NCBI GenBank assembly: GCA_049589355.1
Contig: JBAWAP010000037.1
Span: 1 to 11,853, forward strand
Reading direction: 5' to 3'
Source of the DNA: JBAWAP01 sp049589355
GTDB lineage: Bacteria; Chloroflexota; Anaerolineae; VGOG01
DNA: 11,853 nucleotides
The notes beneath the pieces were generated by a model. It worked only from the letters and a program-made list of their open reading frames with translations. It was not told the origin of the DNA and searched no databases. How positions within the stretch are numbered: the first letter of the stretch is position 1; every line of letters starts with the position of its first letter. A program made the translations under genes and the position numbers. Positions 1 to 6,188 of this stretch are shown here, in pieces.

Positions 1-2
1 TT

Positions 3-245
3 AATGGTAACCGTGGTATGTACAGGTTCGTGATCCAGAAGAAGCGTGAAATTATTGAAGGGATTTCCGAAGAGTTATCCTCGTATCTCCAGTGTAGACA
101 ACTTCTGAAGATGGCACGGTGCCTAGATGTCTATAATCAAAGGGTAGAGATCGACTATAAGAACTGGCTTGAAGTCAATTCAGTTTGGAGGAAGAGAATT
201 TTACCATGGCTCCAGGAGAGTCATCCGAAGTTTGATGCTCTATGA
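3..245 (+). CDS. C-terminal part of an unrecognised protein (5' end outside window)
   Basis: The frame is open from the first complete codon of the window to the TGA at 243-245, so this is most likely the last 80 residues of a longer protein rather than a small gene. An ATG at 18 exists, but no convincing ribosome binding site can be judged so close to the edge. The residues are mixed and soluble: a basic stretch near the start (QKKREIIEG), then an amphipathic helical section with several Trp residues (NWLEVNSVWRKRILPWLQ). There is no membrane segment or catalytic motif. I do not recognise the family. Its end overlaps the start of the following glycosyltransferase by 11 bases (ATG at 235), which suggests the same operon and perhaps the same glycan or natural-product pathway. 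Base composition is AT-rich like the next two genes and unlike everything after 2235. Confidence 0.55.
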   Translation, partial: NGNRGMYRFVIQKKREIIEGISEELSSYLQCRQLLKMARCLDVYNQRVEIDYKNWLEVNSVWRKRILPWLQESHPKFDAL

Positions 246-1020
246 TCGAGTCACCAAGATTATGAACCAATTGAAATCTCACTATCCCCCTATTGCGGTG
301 GGCTGCTGTTTCTATAAACGCCCCAATAACTACCAGGCAGTCATTCGCTCAATCGAGAGAATGGCGATAACCTATAGTAACGAGGTGCAAGTGTTTATCT
401 ATTTCAGCGGCGAGACGATGGAATATGCAAGAAAGCAGATTGAGAGGATTACATTTGAGTTTCGAGAGATATTCACTTTCAACTCCGGCCCGAACCGCAT
501 TGATGAACCGAAATACAGACTGCCGCTCACTTCAAAGATGCCATTCATTTTCACAGTGGATGATGATATTATCTTCGAGGATGACATCCTCACCATTCTG
601 ATGGATACTTACAATGATATACAGACTTTATACCCTCAGAATGGGCACCTGTCTCCCGTTGGTTGGTTTGGGACCGTGATCGAAAATGGACAGTTGATGA
701 CGCCTATGGAGGGCAGGTACAACTTGGTGCCAGGTCAGATACAGCAAGTGGACTATTTAGGTAGCTGCGGTTGTCTTTACAGACGTGAAATCCTAGACGA
801 CGCACGACTCCGGTATGAGAATTGGCCGAGCTTTATTGGCTCTGCCAGCGATTTTTGGCTTTCATATCTCATCATTCGGTATTATCATACTCCGATGTTT
901 ATTACGGGCCTCCACAAGAAGGATCTCCCAGAGCATGGGCACTCATTATGGGAAGATTCAATTTCAAGAGAACTCCCAGGCATAGTAGAACGGCTAGTCT
1001 CTTATGGTTGGAAAAGCTAA
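235..1020 (+). CDS. GT-A-fold (family 2-like) glycosyltransferase
   Basis: This is a predicted sugar transferase that uses a nucleotide-activated donor, with a likely role in surface polysaccharide or glycosylated-product assembly. Counted from the ATG at 235 the protein has 261 residues. It opens with the first beta strand of a GT-A domain (PPIAVGCCFYKRPNNYQ), in which basic and Asn residues follow the strand as in family 2 enzymes. The metal/nucleotide-binding DxD-type motif is VDDD (D109-D111), followed by IIFEDD. Further on are GSCGCLYRREILDD and SDFWLSYLI, which fit the acceptor-side part of the fold. No membrane helix is visible. The frame is also open from an ATG at 169, but that start would overlap the previous gene by 77 bases. 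The ATG at 235 overlaps by 11 bases and fits better; an ATG at 262 is a third option. The acceptor and donor cannot be told. The next gene is a radical SAM enzyme 58 bases downstream. Confidence 0.72.
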   Translation: MLYDRVTKIMNQLKSHYPPIAVGCCFYKRPNNYQAVIRSIERMAITYSNEVQVFIYFSGETMEYARKQIERITFEFREIFTFNSGPNRIDEPKYRLPLTSKMPFIFTVDDDIIFEDDILTILMDTYNDIQTLYPQNGHLSPVGWFGTVIENGQLMTPMEGRYNLVPGQIQQVDYLGSCGCLYRREILDDARLRYENWPSFIGSASDFWLSYLIIRYYHTPMFITGLHKKDLPEHGHSLWEDSISRELPGIVERLVSYGWKS

Positions 1021-1067
1021 TATCTGCGAGTTGAAGAATTCTGTGAAGGAATAATTGGCATTAGGTC

Positions 1068-1073
1068 GGAGGT
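1068..1073 (+). promoter_or_regulatory. Shine-Dalgarno GGAGGT that fixes the radical SAM start
   Basis: A perfect GGAGGT lies 5 bases before the ATG at 1079. The same frame is open upstream to a TTG at 1055, but that codon has no such site, so initiation at 1079 is preferred and the annotated protein loses eight residues relative to the longest frame. Confidence 0.8.
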
Positions 1074-1078
1074 GTCCT

Positions 1079-2176
1079 ATGATTGTTCACGATCATGTTC
1101 TTACTGATTTCATTTGCAACCTGCGATGTACATACTGTCCGTGTGAGGTTGATCTAATTAAGCGAAAGGGAGATATGTTATATGTTCGCTCGTCTGAGTA
1201 CAGCCCTGCGTATCACGAATCAATCGGCACATTTCTTGAGAGAAATCAGGAGGTAATCAGGCGGTCGAAGAGGCAAAAGAATACGCCTATTCTTAAAGTT
1301 TCCGGCGGTGAAATTTTTCTGATCCCTGAGTTCATGAATATGCTTCCTATTCTTGCAGACAAATACGCTGTTGTCCAAATCCTGACCAATGGCACGTTGA
1401 TTAATCCTACGATTATAGAAAAGCTCAAGGCTATCCCGAATATTCACATCCAAGTATCGCTTGATGGTCATACAATAGAAATGAATACCCATCGGTTTCG
1501 GAATCCCAGAGTTCTCTTATTGATTCTTAACAACCTTACGTTATTGTCCAAGGCGAACATTCCATTGGAGATTAATTGTGTCCTGACAACAGCTAACACT
1601 GGAGGCTTCTTTGATTTTGTGAAGGATATCGATCACCGCTTACGAGAATGCATAGTCTATCCGTTTCCCGTTCGCTCAAATCCAGAACTGTTTCCACACC
1701 CTGATCAAATTGAAACATTTGAACAAGCCTTCAAGGAGAATTTTTTATCTGTTAAACATCTCTTGCCGCCAATACAGTACTTTCATGCACTTATCGAATT
1801 CATGAAATCTGGAAAACGTCTGAAGGGGTGTTATGTTCCTCATGTGGTGCTTGCCACTTCCGGTGATGGTCAATTAGAGGCTTGCACCTGTGGTCCTGTT
1901 AAATCGCTTGGAAACGTTTTGGCCACCAGTGTTAGTGAAGCCTTTATGAGGGTAGGGAAGGATCCGTGTTATGATAGTGTAAGAGAGCCCGATTTAAGCC
2001 CTGTGTGTTGTCACGATTGCTTTACCCATTACGATATTATCAACCTCTTCATGGAAGGCGGCATATCTGTTAGAGAACTGAAAACGATGCCTTTCTTTAA
2101 TGCCCCAGAAGTCATTGATAAACTCATTGCGATCAAAGAAGAATTAGACCTTTCGAAATCGGAAGTCCGGAGGTGA
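1079..2176 (+). CDS. Radical SAM protein with SPASM/twitch-like C-terminus
   Basis: This protein of 365 residues starts almost directly with the radical SAM cluster motif CNLRCTYC (C13, C17, C20; CxxxCxxC), the site of the [4Fe-4S] cluster that cleaves S-adenosylmethionine. The GGE motif (residues 76-78, in LKVSGGEIF) binds the SAM amino group, and ILTNGT and VSLDGH mark later strands of the barrel. The C-terminal third holds further cysteines (C251, C269, C271, C297, C310, C311, C314), the last group as CCHDC, consistent with one or two auxiliary Fe-S clusters of SPASM or twitch type. Such enzymes mature peptides or modify sugars and other small substrates; the substrate here is unknown. No precursor-peptide gene is visible beside it. 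It follows a glycosyltransferase by 58 bases on the same strand, so a shared operon is likely. Its AT-rich composition matches that gene and contrasts with the DNA after 2235. Confidence 0.85.
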   Translation: MIVHDHVLTDFICNLRCTYCPCEVDLIKRKGDMLYVRSSEYSPAYHESIGTFLERNQEVIRRSKRQKNTPILKVSGGEIFLIPEFMNMLPILADKYAVVQILTNGTLINPTIIEKLKAIPNIHIQVSLDGHTIEMNTHRFRNPRVLLLILNNLTLLSKANIPLEINCVLTTANTGGFFDFVKDIDHRLRECIVYPFPVRSNPELFPHPDQIETFEQAFKENFLSVKHLLPPIQYFHALIEFMKSGKRLKGCYVPHVVLATSGDGQLEACTCGPVKSLGNVLATSVSEAFMRVGKDPCYDSVREPDLSPVCCHDCFTHYDIINLFMEGGISVRELKTMPFFNAPEVIDKLIAIKEELDLSKSEVRR

Positions 2177-2234
2177 ATTGCACAAAAGTTCGTTTCAAAG
2201 ATGAAAGTTCGGTGATAAAATTGAAACACGCGTC
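2177..2234. other. Compositional breakpoint between AT-rich and GC-rich segments
   Basis: Directly after the radical SAM stop codon the sequence stays AT-rich for about 55 bases and contains the 8-base direct repeat AAAGTTCG (2185-2192 and 2204-2211). It then passes within a few codons into GC-rich DNA encoding the C-terminus of an aminotransferase. No transposase or tRNA is seen at the join. TAAAAT at 2216-2221 resembles a -10 box but has only a poor -35 partner. I infer a deletion or insertion endpoint here. Confidence 0.5.
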
Positions 2235-2600
2235 TTGCCCGACGCCAGGCGTTTCGAGCTGGGGACGCCAAACCTGGTGGGTATGGTAGGGCTGCTGGCT
2301 TCTGTCAACCTGCTACTGGAAGTGGGCATCGAGGAGATCCAGCACTGGACGCTGCACCTTACCGAGGTCCTCATCGAAGACTTGCAGAAACGAGGCTACC
2401 AGATCGCCAGTTGTCTGCGGCCTGAGCATCGCTCGGCCATCGTCTCCTTTCCCACGCCCGACGTCAAGACCGACTACGACAAGCTCATCGCTAACAAGGT
2501 CATCGTCTCCCGGCGCGAGAACTACGTCCGTGTCTCTCCGCATTGCTATAACACCGAGGAGGAAGTGCTGCGAGTAGGTCAGGTCCTTGATGGAATCTAG
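2235..2600 (+). pseudogene. 3' remnant of a class V (cysteine desulfurase-like) aminotransferase
   Basis: About 121 residues correspond to the C-terminal domain of PLP-dependent class V aminotransferases of the cysteine desulfurase/selenocysteine lyase type, which are usually close to 380-400 residues. The visible family features are the DARRFELGTPNLVGM stretch, the helix ASVNLLLEVGIEEI, and the closing RVSPHCYNTEEEVLRV, typical of the small domain. The whole N-terminal part, including the PLP-binding lysine and cofactor pocket, is absent. The frame is open back only to 2205, just after a TGA, with a TTG at 2235 and no ribosome binding site, so a functional protein is unlikely. The break coincides with the change in base composition at about 2177-2235, so the missing part was probably lost when the upstream AT-rich segment was joined. 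The frame is otherwise undamaged, which suggests a recent event. Confidence 0.8.
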
Positions 2601-2635
2601 AAACCAGGTTTTTAAGAGGAAAAAACCTGGTTTCT
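2599..2635. repeat. Perfect 15-bp inverted repeat (hairpin)
   Basis: AGAAACCAGGTTTTT at 2599-2613 is the exact reverse complement of AAAAACCTGGTTTCT at 2621-2635, with a 7-base loop. It begins inside the stop codon of the aminotransferase remnant and ends 18 bases before the next start codon. There is no run of T after the stem, but the T-rich left arm and A-rich right arm could make it a terminator-like element or a dispersed palindromic repeat. A related CAGG-TTTTT core recurs near 8778-8811. Confidence 0.75.
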
Positions 2636-2653
2636 CAAGAGGGGACTGTACCA

Positions 2654-3481
2654 ATGAGCAAAAACAAACTGGATCACCTCTACCAGGGCGGGGTGTTGAA
2701 CTTCGCCCACCGAGGAGCCAGCCGTGACGCTCCAGAGAACACCCTGGCTGCCTTTCGCCTGGCCAGGGAGATGGGCGCTGATGGCGTGGAGCTGGACGTG
2801 CAGGCTTCTAAGGACGGCGAGGCCGTGGTCATCCACGACTTCACGGTGGACGCCACCACCGACGGCCAGGGGCCGGTCAGGGACAAGACCCTGGCCGAGC
2901 TGAAGGAGCTGGACGCCGGATCCTGGTTCGACGCCCGGTTCGCCGGCCAGCGCATTCCCACCCTGCAGGAGGTCATCGTCGAGGTCGGCCACCAACTGCT
3001 CCTGAACATCGAACTGAAGGCCAAAGTGTTTAGCAGCGCTAGTCTAGTCGCCGAGGTAGTGCGGCTCATCGAGGATCATAACCTCGTCCATCGGGCCATC
3101 GTTTCCTCGTTTAGCCCCCTGGCTCTGCGTCGCGTCAAGAGGCTTAACCATCACATCCCCACCGGCCTCCTCTACTATTTTGACCTCCCTGCTCACCTGA
3201 TTCGGGCCTTGTTTGCGTTCCTGGCTGATCCCGACGCCCTGCACCCGGAGAAGCACCTGGTGGCCCAGGAATACACGCGTTGGGCAAAAGAAAGGGGCTA
3301 TCGCGTTAACGCCTGGACGGTGGACGAACCAGCCGAGATGGAGCGCCTCATTGCCCTGGGCGTGGATGGCATCATCACCAACCGTCCCGACGTGCTGAGA
3401 GAGATATTAGAGATTGGAGAATACAGAGGAGACCATGTCAAAGCAACTGATCGTGAACGCCGACGACTACGGGAAAACTGA
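2654..3481 (+). CDS. Glycerophosphodiester phosphodiesterase
   Basis: The product hydrolyses glycerophosphodiesters (deacylated phospholipid headgroups) to glycerol-3-phosphate and an alcohol. The 275 residues begin the TIM-barrel GDPD domain at once: FAHRGAS (H19, R20), PENT (E28, N29), VELDVQ (E46, D48), VIHD (H61) and NIELK (E120, K122) give the expected general acid/base and metal ligands. VNAWTVDE and GVDGIITNRPD near the end are the usual closing motifs. No signal peptide or membrane segment is visible, so the protein is probably cytoplasmic, of UgpQ type rather than the exported GlpQ type. AGAGGGG at 2638-2644 serves as ribosome binding site for the ATG at 2654. The end overlaps the next gene by 47 bases; the extra C-terminal residues after the barrel (GDHVKATDRERRRLREN) are encoded within that overlap. 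It is the first gene of a four-gene run. Confidence 0.9.
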   Translation: MSKNKLDHLYQGGVLNFAHRGASRDAPENTLAAFRLAREMGADGVELDVQASKDGEAVVIHDFTVDATTDGQGPVRDKTLAELKELDAGSWFDARFAGQRIPTLQEVIVEVGHQLLLNIELKAKVFSSASLVAEVVRLIEDHNLVHRAIVSSFSPLALRRVKRLNHHIPTGLLYYFDLPAHLIRALFAFLADPDALHPEKHLVAQEYTRWAKERGYRVNAWTVDEPAEMERLIALGVDGIITNRPDVLREILEIGEYRGDHVKATDRERRRLREN

Positions 3482-4286
3482 GGGAGTGACGCGGGGCATC
3501 ATCCAGGCTCACTGCGAGGGAATCGTGACCAGCACCACGGTGATGATGAACATGCCCCAGGTGGAACATGCGCTGGGGCTAGCCGGTGGTTACCCGGACC
3601 TGGGGATGGGCGTGCACCTGGTTTTCACCGCCTGGCGGCCCCTTCTCCCTGCGGCGGAGGTGCCCAGCCTGGTGGACGCAGATGGCTATTTCCACAGCCA
3701 GGAAGCGATCCTGTCCCACCCGGACCGAATAGACACAGATGAATTGAAGGCCGAGCTCAGGACCCAGATCGAAAGCCTCCAGGCATTGGGACGCGAGCCC
3801 GACCACCTGGACTGCCACCACTTCATCCACATCTACCCATCCTTCTTCGCCGTTTATGTCGAGCTGGCTGAGGAGTACAGCTTACCCGTGCGATTGCCCT
3901 TTCCCCCTGAGGAGGAATGGGGTGGGGCAGCAGCCAGTGTGTCCATGGCCCAGGGGCTCCCGCCTGACCTGCTGCGAGAGATAGTGCGCCAGGGCATCGG
4001 CATGGTGCAATCCAAAGGGATACTCCACCCCGATCACTTTGTCCAAAGCTTCTACGGTGAGGCGCTGACTTTGGAAAACCTGCTCAGCATCCTCGAGGGC
4101 TTGCCCGAAGGCATCAGTGAGCTGATGACCCACCCTGGCCTGGCTGATGAGAAGCTCTTGGCCAAAAGTACATACGGCAAAGAGCGAGAGACGGAGATCG
4201 AATTGTTATGCCACCCCCAGGTAAAAGAGAGGATCGGTGAATTGGGCATCGAGCTGGTAAACTTCGGCGTTTTGAAGCAAAGGTGA
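3435..4286 (+). CDS. YdjC/ChbG family carbohydrate deacetylase
   Basis: This is a predicted metal-dependent deacetylase of N-acetylated sugars; family members act on chitooligosaccharides, and HpnK-like relatives occur in hopanoid clusters. Of its 283 residues the first motif is VNADDYG (D10, D11), then GVHL (H61) and DHLDCHHFIH (H124, D126, H128), which together supply the metal and catalytic residues, and LMTHPG near the end is also typical. The ATG at 3435, preceded by GGAG at 3428-3431, gives the usual MSKQLIVNADDYG start; the frame is open seven codons further up, which I reject. The gene overlaps the phosphodiesterase by 47 bases, and its stop overlaps the GTG of the methyltransferase by four bases (GTGA). 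It has no signal peptide, so a cytoplasmic sugar or lipid-linked sugar substrate is more likely than exported polymer. The exact substrate is not readable. Confidence 0.9.
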   Translation: MSKQLIVNADDYGKTEGVTRGIIQAHCEGIVTSTTVMMNMPQVEHALGLAGGYPDLGMGVHLVFTAWRPLLPAAEVPSLVDADGYFHSQEAILSHPDRIDTDELKAELRTQIESLQALGREPDHLDCHHFIHIYPSFFAVYVELAEEYSLPVRLPFPPEEEWGGAAASVSMAQGLPPDLLREIVRQGIGMVQSKGILHPDHFVQSFYGEALTLENLLSILEGLPEGISELMTHPGLADEKLLAKSTYGKERETEIELLCHPQVKERIGELGIELVNFGVLKQR

Positions 4287-4924
4287 AGTTGTCGCGTTGG
4301 TTATTTCGCCTGCTGTACAACCAACTGGCCTGGACCTACGATTGGGTGAGTTGGGTGGTCTCGTTGGGGAAGTGGCGCCACTGGCAGCGGGCAGCCATAC
4401 CTCGCCTGACAGGCAAGCGGGTGCTGGAGGTCGCTTTCGGCACGGGGAACCTGCTCATAGACCTGGCCCAGGCCGGCTACTGCCCCTACGGCCTCGAACT
4501 TTCCCCCTACATGGTACGCATCGCTAGCAGGAAGCTTCAGCGAAGAGGGCTAGCGGTCCCCCTCTGTCGGGGCCGAACTCAAATGCTACCATTTGCCCAT
4601 CAGACCTTCGATACCATTGTGGCCACCTTCCCTACCGAGTTCATCTGCGACCCGGCTTCCCTGGGTGAAATGGACCGCGTCCTGCGGCCGAGTGGAACAC
4701 TGGTTATCATTCCTGGGGCATACTTTCACAACCCCTTAGCCCGCTTCTTTATCGAATGGCTATACCTGATTACCGGCCAGCGAGAATCTCAACCTGCTTG
4801 GGATGGATTACTCACCGGAACGAGGATGTCAGTGAGATATGAGGAGGACCGGGATAGGACCAGCGCAGTGCAGGTAATTGTGGTCACCAAGAAGTCTAGG
4901 GAGGAGGCGCCGTGCGAGTTATAA
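4283..4924 (+). CDS. Class I SAM-dependent methyltransferase (UbiE/Methyltransf_11-like)
   Basis: This protein of 213 residues carries a Rossmann-type methyltransferase domain. Motif I is VLEVAFGTGN (residues 47-56), the acidic end of strand 2 is GLELS (E72), and MLPFAHQTFDTIVATF followed by EMDRVLRPSGTLVII are the later strand motifs of UbiE-like enzymes. The N-terminal 40 residues are rich in Trp and aromatic residues (LYNQLAWTYDWVSWVV), consistent with the lid helix that contacts lipid or quinone substrates in this group. The substrate is not determinable, and naming it ubiE would be unsafe. Translation starts at a GTG that overlaps the previous stop in GTGA, so translational coupling is likely. 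The 3' end overlaps rsmD by 13 bases. Nothing in the sequence suggests damage. Confidence 0.82.
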   Translation: MKLSRWLFRLLYNQLAWTYDWVSWVVSLGKWRHWQRAAIPRLTGKRVLEVAFGTGNLLIDLAQAGYCPYGLELSPYMVRIASRKLQRRGLAVPLCRGRTQMLPFAHQTFDTIVATFPTEFICDPASLGEMDRVLRPSGTLVIIPGAYFHNPLARFFIEWLYLITGQRESQPAWDGLLTGTRMSVRYEEDRDRTSAVQVIVVTKKSREEAPCEL

Positions 4925-5466
4925 CGGGGAAGGCCAAGGGCAGGAAGCTGCGCTCGGTGCCGGGCAACGTCGCTCGCCCCATCACCGACCGGGTCAAGGA
5001 ATCCCTTTTCAACATCCTTGGCGACGAAGTAGTAGATGCCCTCTTCCTCGACCTCTTCGCCGGCACGGGGAGCGTGGGTATCGAGGCTCTCAGCCGTGGG
5101 GCACGGCGAGCTGTCTTCGTCGAACGGAATCGGCGAGCCATTGAGACCATCGAAGAGAACCTGAAGACAACAGGACTGGCCGCTCAAGCAGAGTTGATTC
5201 GGGACGATGTCTTCAGATTTCTGTCCAAGAAGCCACCAGAGGAATTCGACCTGATCTACATCGCCCCGCCTCAGTACAAGGGCCTCTGGGCAGAAACGCT
5301 GCTGGCCTTAGATGGGAGGGGCTTTCTGACCGAGGGCGGCCTTGCCATCGCCCAGATCTATCCCAAAGAGTACCAAGACCTGAAACTGAAAAGCCTTAGT
5401 CTGGTGGATCAACGCAAGTACGGCAGCACCATGCTGTGCTTCTATGGCTCAGAAAACAGGTCATGA
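4912..5466 (+). CDS. rsmD: RsmD-family 16S rRNA guanine-N2 methyltransferase
   Basis: The product is expected to methylate G966 of 16S rRNA in the assembling small subunit, using SAM. The 184 residues match the family throughout: MRVITGKAKGRKL at the start, ARPITDRVKESLFNIL (residues 21-36), the SAM-binding LDLFAGTGSVGIEALSRGA (46-64) and VFVERN (68-73). The catalytic motif, usually (D/N)PPY, reads APPQY here (A118-Y122) within DLIYIAPPQYKGLW. I recall the same variant from other Chloroflexota-type sequences, so it may be a lineage trait rather than a defect. The start is a GTG with a strong GGGAGGAGG just upstream at about 4899-4907, and the gene overlaps the methyltransferase by 13 bases. 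In many bacteria coaD follows rsmD; here a toxin-antitoxin remnant does, overlapping the stop in ATGA. Confidence 0.87.
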   Translation: MRVITGKAKGRKLRSVPGNVARPITDRVKESLFNILGDEVVDALFLDLFAGTGSVGIEALSRGARRAVFVERNRRAIETIEENLKTTGLAAQAELIRDDVFRFLSKKPPEEFDLIYIAPPQYKGLWAETLLALDGRGFLTEGGLAIAQIYPKEYQDLKLKSLSLVDQRKYGSTMLCFYGSENRS

Positions 5467-5822
5467 TTATGGGAGTGCTGACGAGAAGAGAGTTTATCAA
5501 AGTGTGCTCTCCCTGGATGTCGAACACGGGAAATGTTGGTTCTGCGGGCACGAGATACCGGGCATCTGGTGGGATTGAGCACAGTGGAGGAGATAATGCA
5601 CGTAGGCTGTTCCTCCTGTCCTCGCGCACTGAACTGCGCCAGGCAGTGGCTGTGAAGCTATATCTCAAAGACGAAGTTACTCTCAGCCGGGCCGCCGAGA
5701 TAGCCGGCATGAATATCTGGCAATTCCGAGACCACTTGAGAGCGCGAGGTATCAATATCGTTGTGCCAGAGGAGACGTCTGAAGATCTGGATGCCATGAT
5801 CGCCAGCTTCAGAAAGGCGTGA
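5463..5822 (+). CDS. UPF0175-like antitoxin with atypical N-terminus
   Basis: The C-terminal half is recognisable as a UPF0175 antitoxin: ELRQAVAVKLYLKDEVTLSRAAEIAGMNIWQF (about residues 57-88), a helix followed by a helix-turn-helix-like segment, then the basic stretch DHLRARGINIV and an acidic tail with PEETSEDLD that would contact the toxin. UPF0175 proteins are usually 80-95 residues; this frame gives 119. The first 50 residues (MIMGVLTRREFIKVC and following) match nothing in the family, look low in protein-like character, and include TRREFIK, which only superficially resembles a Tat motif. The start is unsure: the ATG at 5463 overlaps the rsmD stop in ATGA, and 5469 is another ATG. No good start exists nearer the domain. 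The PIN partner follows after four bases. I infer that the true 5' end was lost or shifted, so expression of a working antitoxin is doubtful. Confidence 0.6.
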   Translation: MIMGVLTRREFIKVCSPWMSNTGNVGSAGTRYRASGGIEHSGGDNARRLFLLSSRTELRQAVAVKLYLKDEVTLSRAAEIAGMNIWQFRDHLRARGINIVVPEETSEDLDAMIASFRKA

Positions 5823-5826
5823 AAAC

Positions 5827-6102
5827 GTGATCATCTCAGACACCGATATCCTCTCCTCGTTCGCCGCGGCTAAAGGTCTTACCTTGTTTTTCGACATCCT
5901 CCACGAGGATGTCATCTACATTCCCCCCAGCGTGCATCGGGAGCTAAGGAACGATATTGCGTGCCTCAACCTGGCAGCACTGCTACGGCTCTTGTGGAAA
6001 GATGGCCTGGTGTCGAAAGCCAAGGTCAAGACCATGATGATGCGAATGACCAAGGTCGAGGGTATCGTCTTCAAAACCACAAAGGAGATTTTCGCTGATT
6101 GA
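5827..6102 (+). pseudogene. PIN-domain (DUF3368-type) toxin with internal in-frame deletion
   Basis: The 91 residues combine the two ends of a PIN-domain ribonuclease toxin. The N-terminal part, MIISDTDILSSFA (first catalytic Asp, D5) through IPPSVHREL (second acidic residue, E39), is normal. At about residue 43-46 the sequence jumps to CLNLAALLRLLWKDGLVSKAKVK and ends in EGIVFKTTKEIFAD, the usual C-terminus of DUF3368-like toxins of about 150-170 residues. Roughly 65-70 residues are missing, including the segments that carry the third and fourth acidic residues of the active site (the GExEAI-like helix and the TxDxxAR-like strand). Without them metal-dependent RNase activity is not expected. 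The frame has been kept, so a stable fragment might still be made. The start is a GTG at 5827, four bases after the antitoxin stop, the usual antitoxin-toxin order. Confidence 0.8.
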
Positions 6103-6150
6103 ACAACAACCTGCTCGTAATCTCCCGCTAGTAGATTGATGAGCAAGGAT

Positions 6151-6180
6151 AAACGGATGGCAAGAGAAAGCCGTCCGTTT
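6151..6180. terminator. Hairpin between convergent genes (likely bidirectional terminator)
   Basis: AAACGGATGGC (6151-6161) pairs with GCCGTCCGTTT (6170-6180), an 11-bp stem with one T-G wobble and an 8-base loop. It lies 48 bases after the PIN remnant on the + strand and 8 bases after the stop codon of the - strand membrane gene. The stem ends in AAA/TTT, giving a short U tract in both directions. Confidence 0.65.
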
Positions 6181-6188
6181 AATCGTTT

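Noticed and set aside
1055..1078. TTG start eight codons upstream of the radical SAM ATG
   Set aside because: It lacks a ribosome binding site, while the ATG at 1079 has a perfect GGAGGT at the right distance.
2612..2995. Long - strand ORFs over the phosphodiesterase gene (also 2680-3069)
   Set aside because: They are shadows of the GC-rich + strand gene, which has complete family motifs; the - strand proteins show no recognisable features.
4789..5187. - strand ORF over the methyltransferase/rsmD junction
   Set aside because: It lies opposite two well-supported + strand genes and has no family signal or ribosome binding site.
5463..5530. Tat signal peptide from LTRREFIKVC
   Set aside because: No hydrophobic h-region or cleavage site follows, and the downstream domain is a cytoplasmic DNA-binding antitoxin type.
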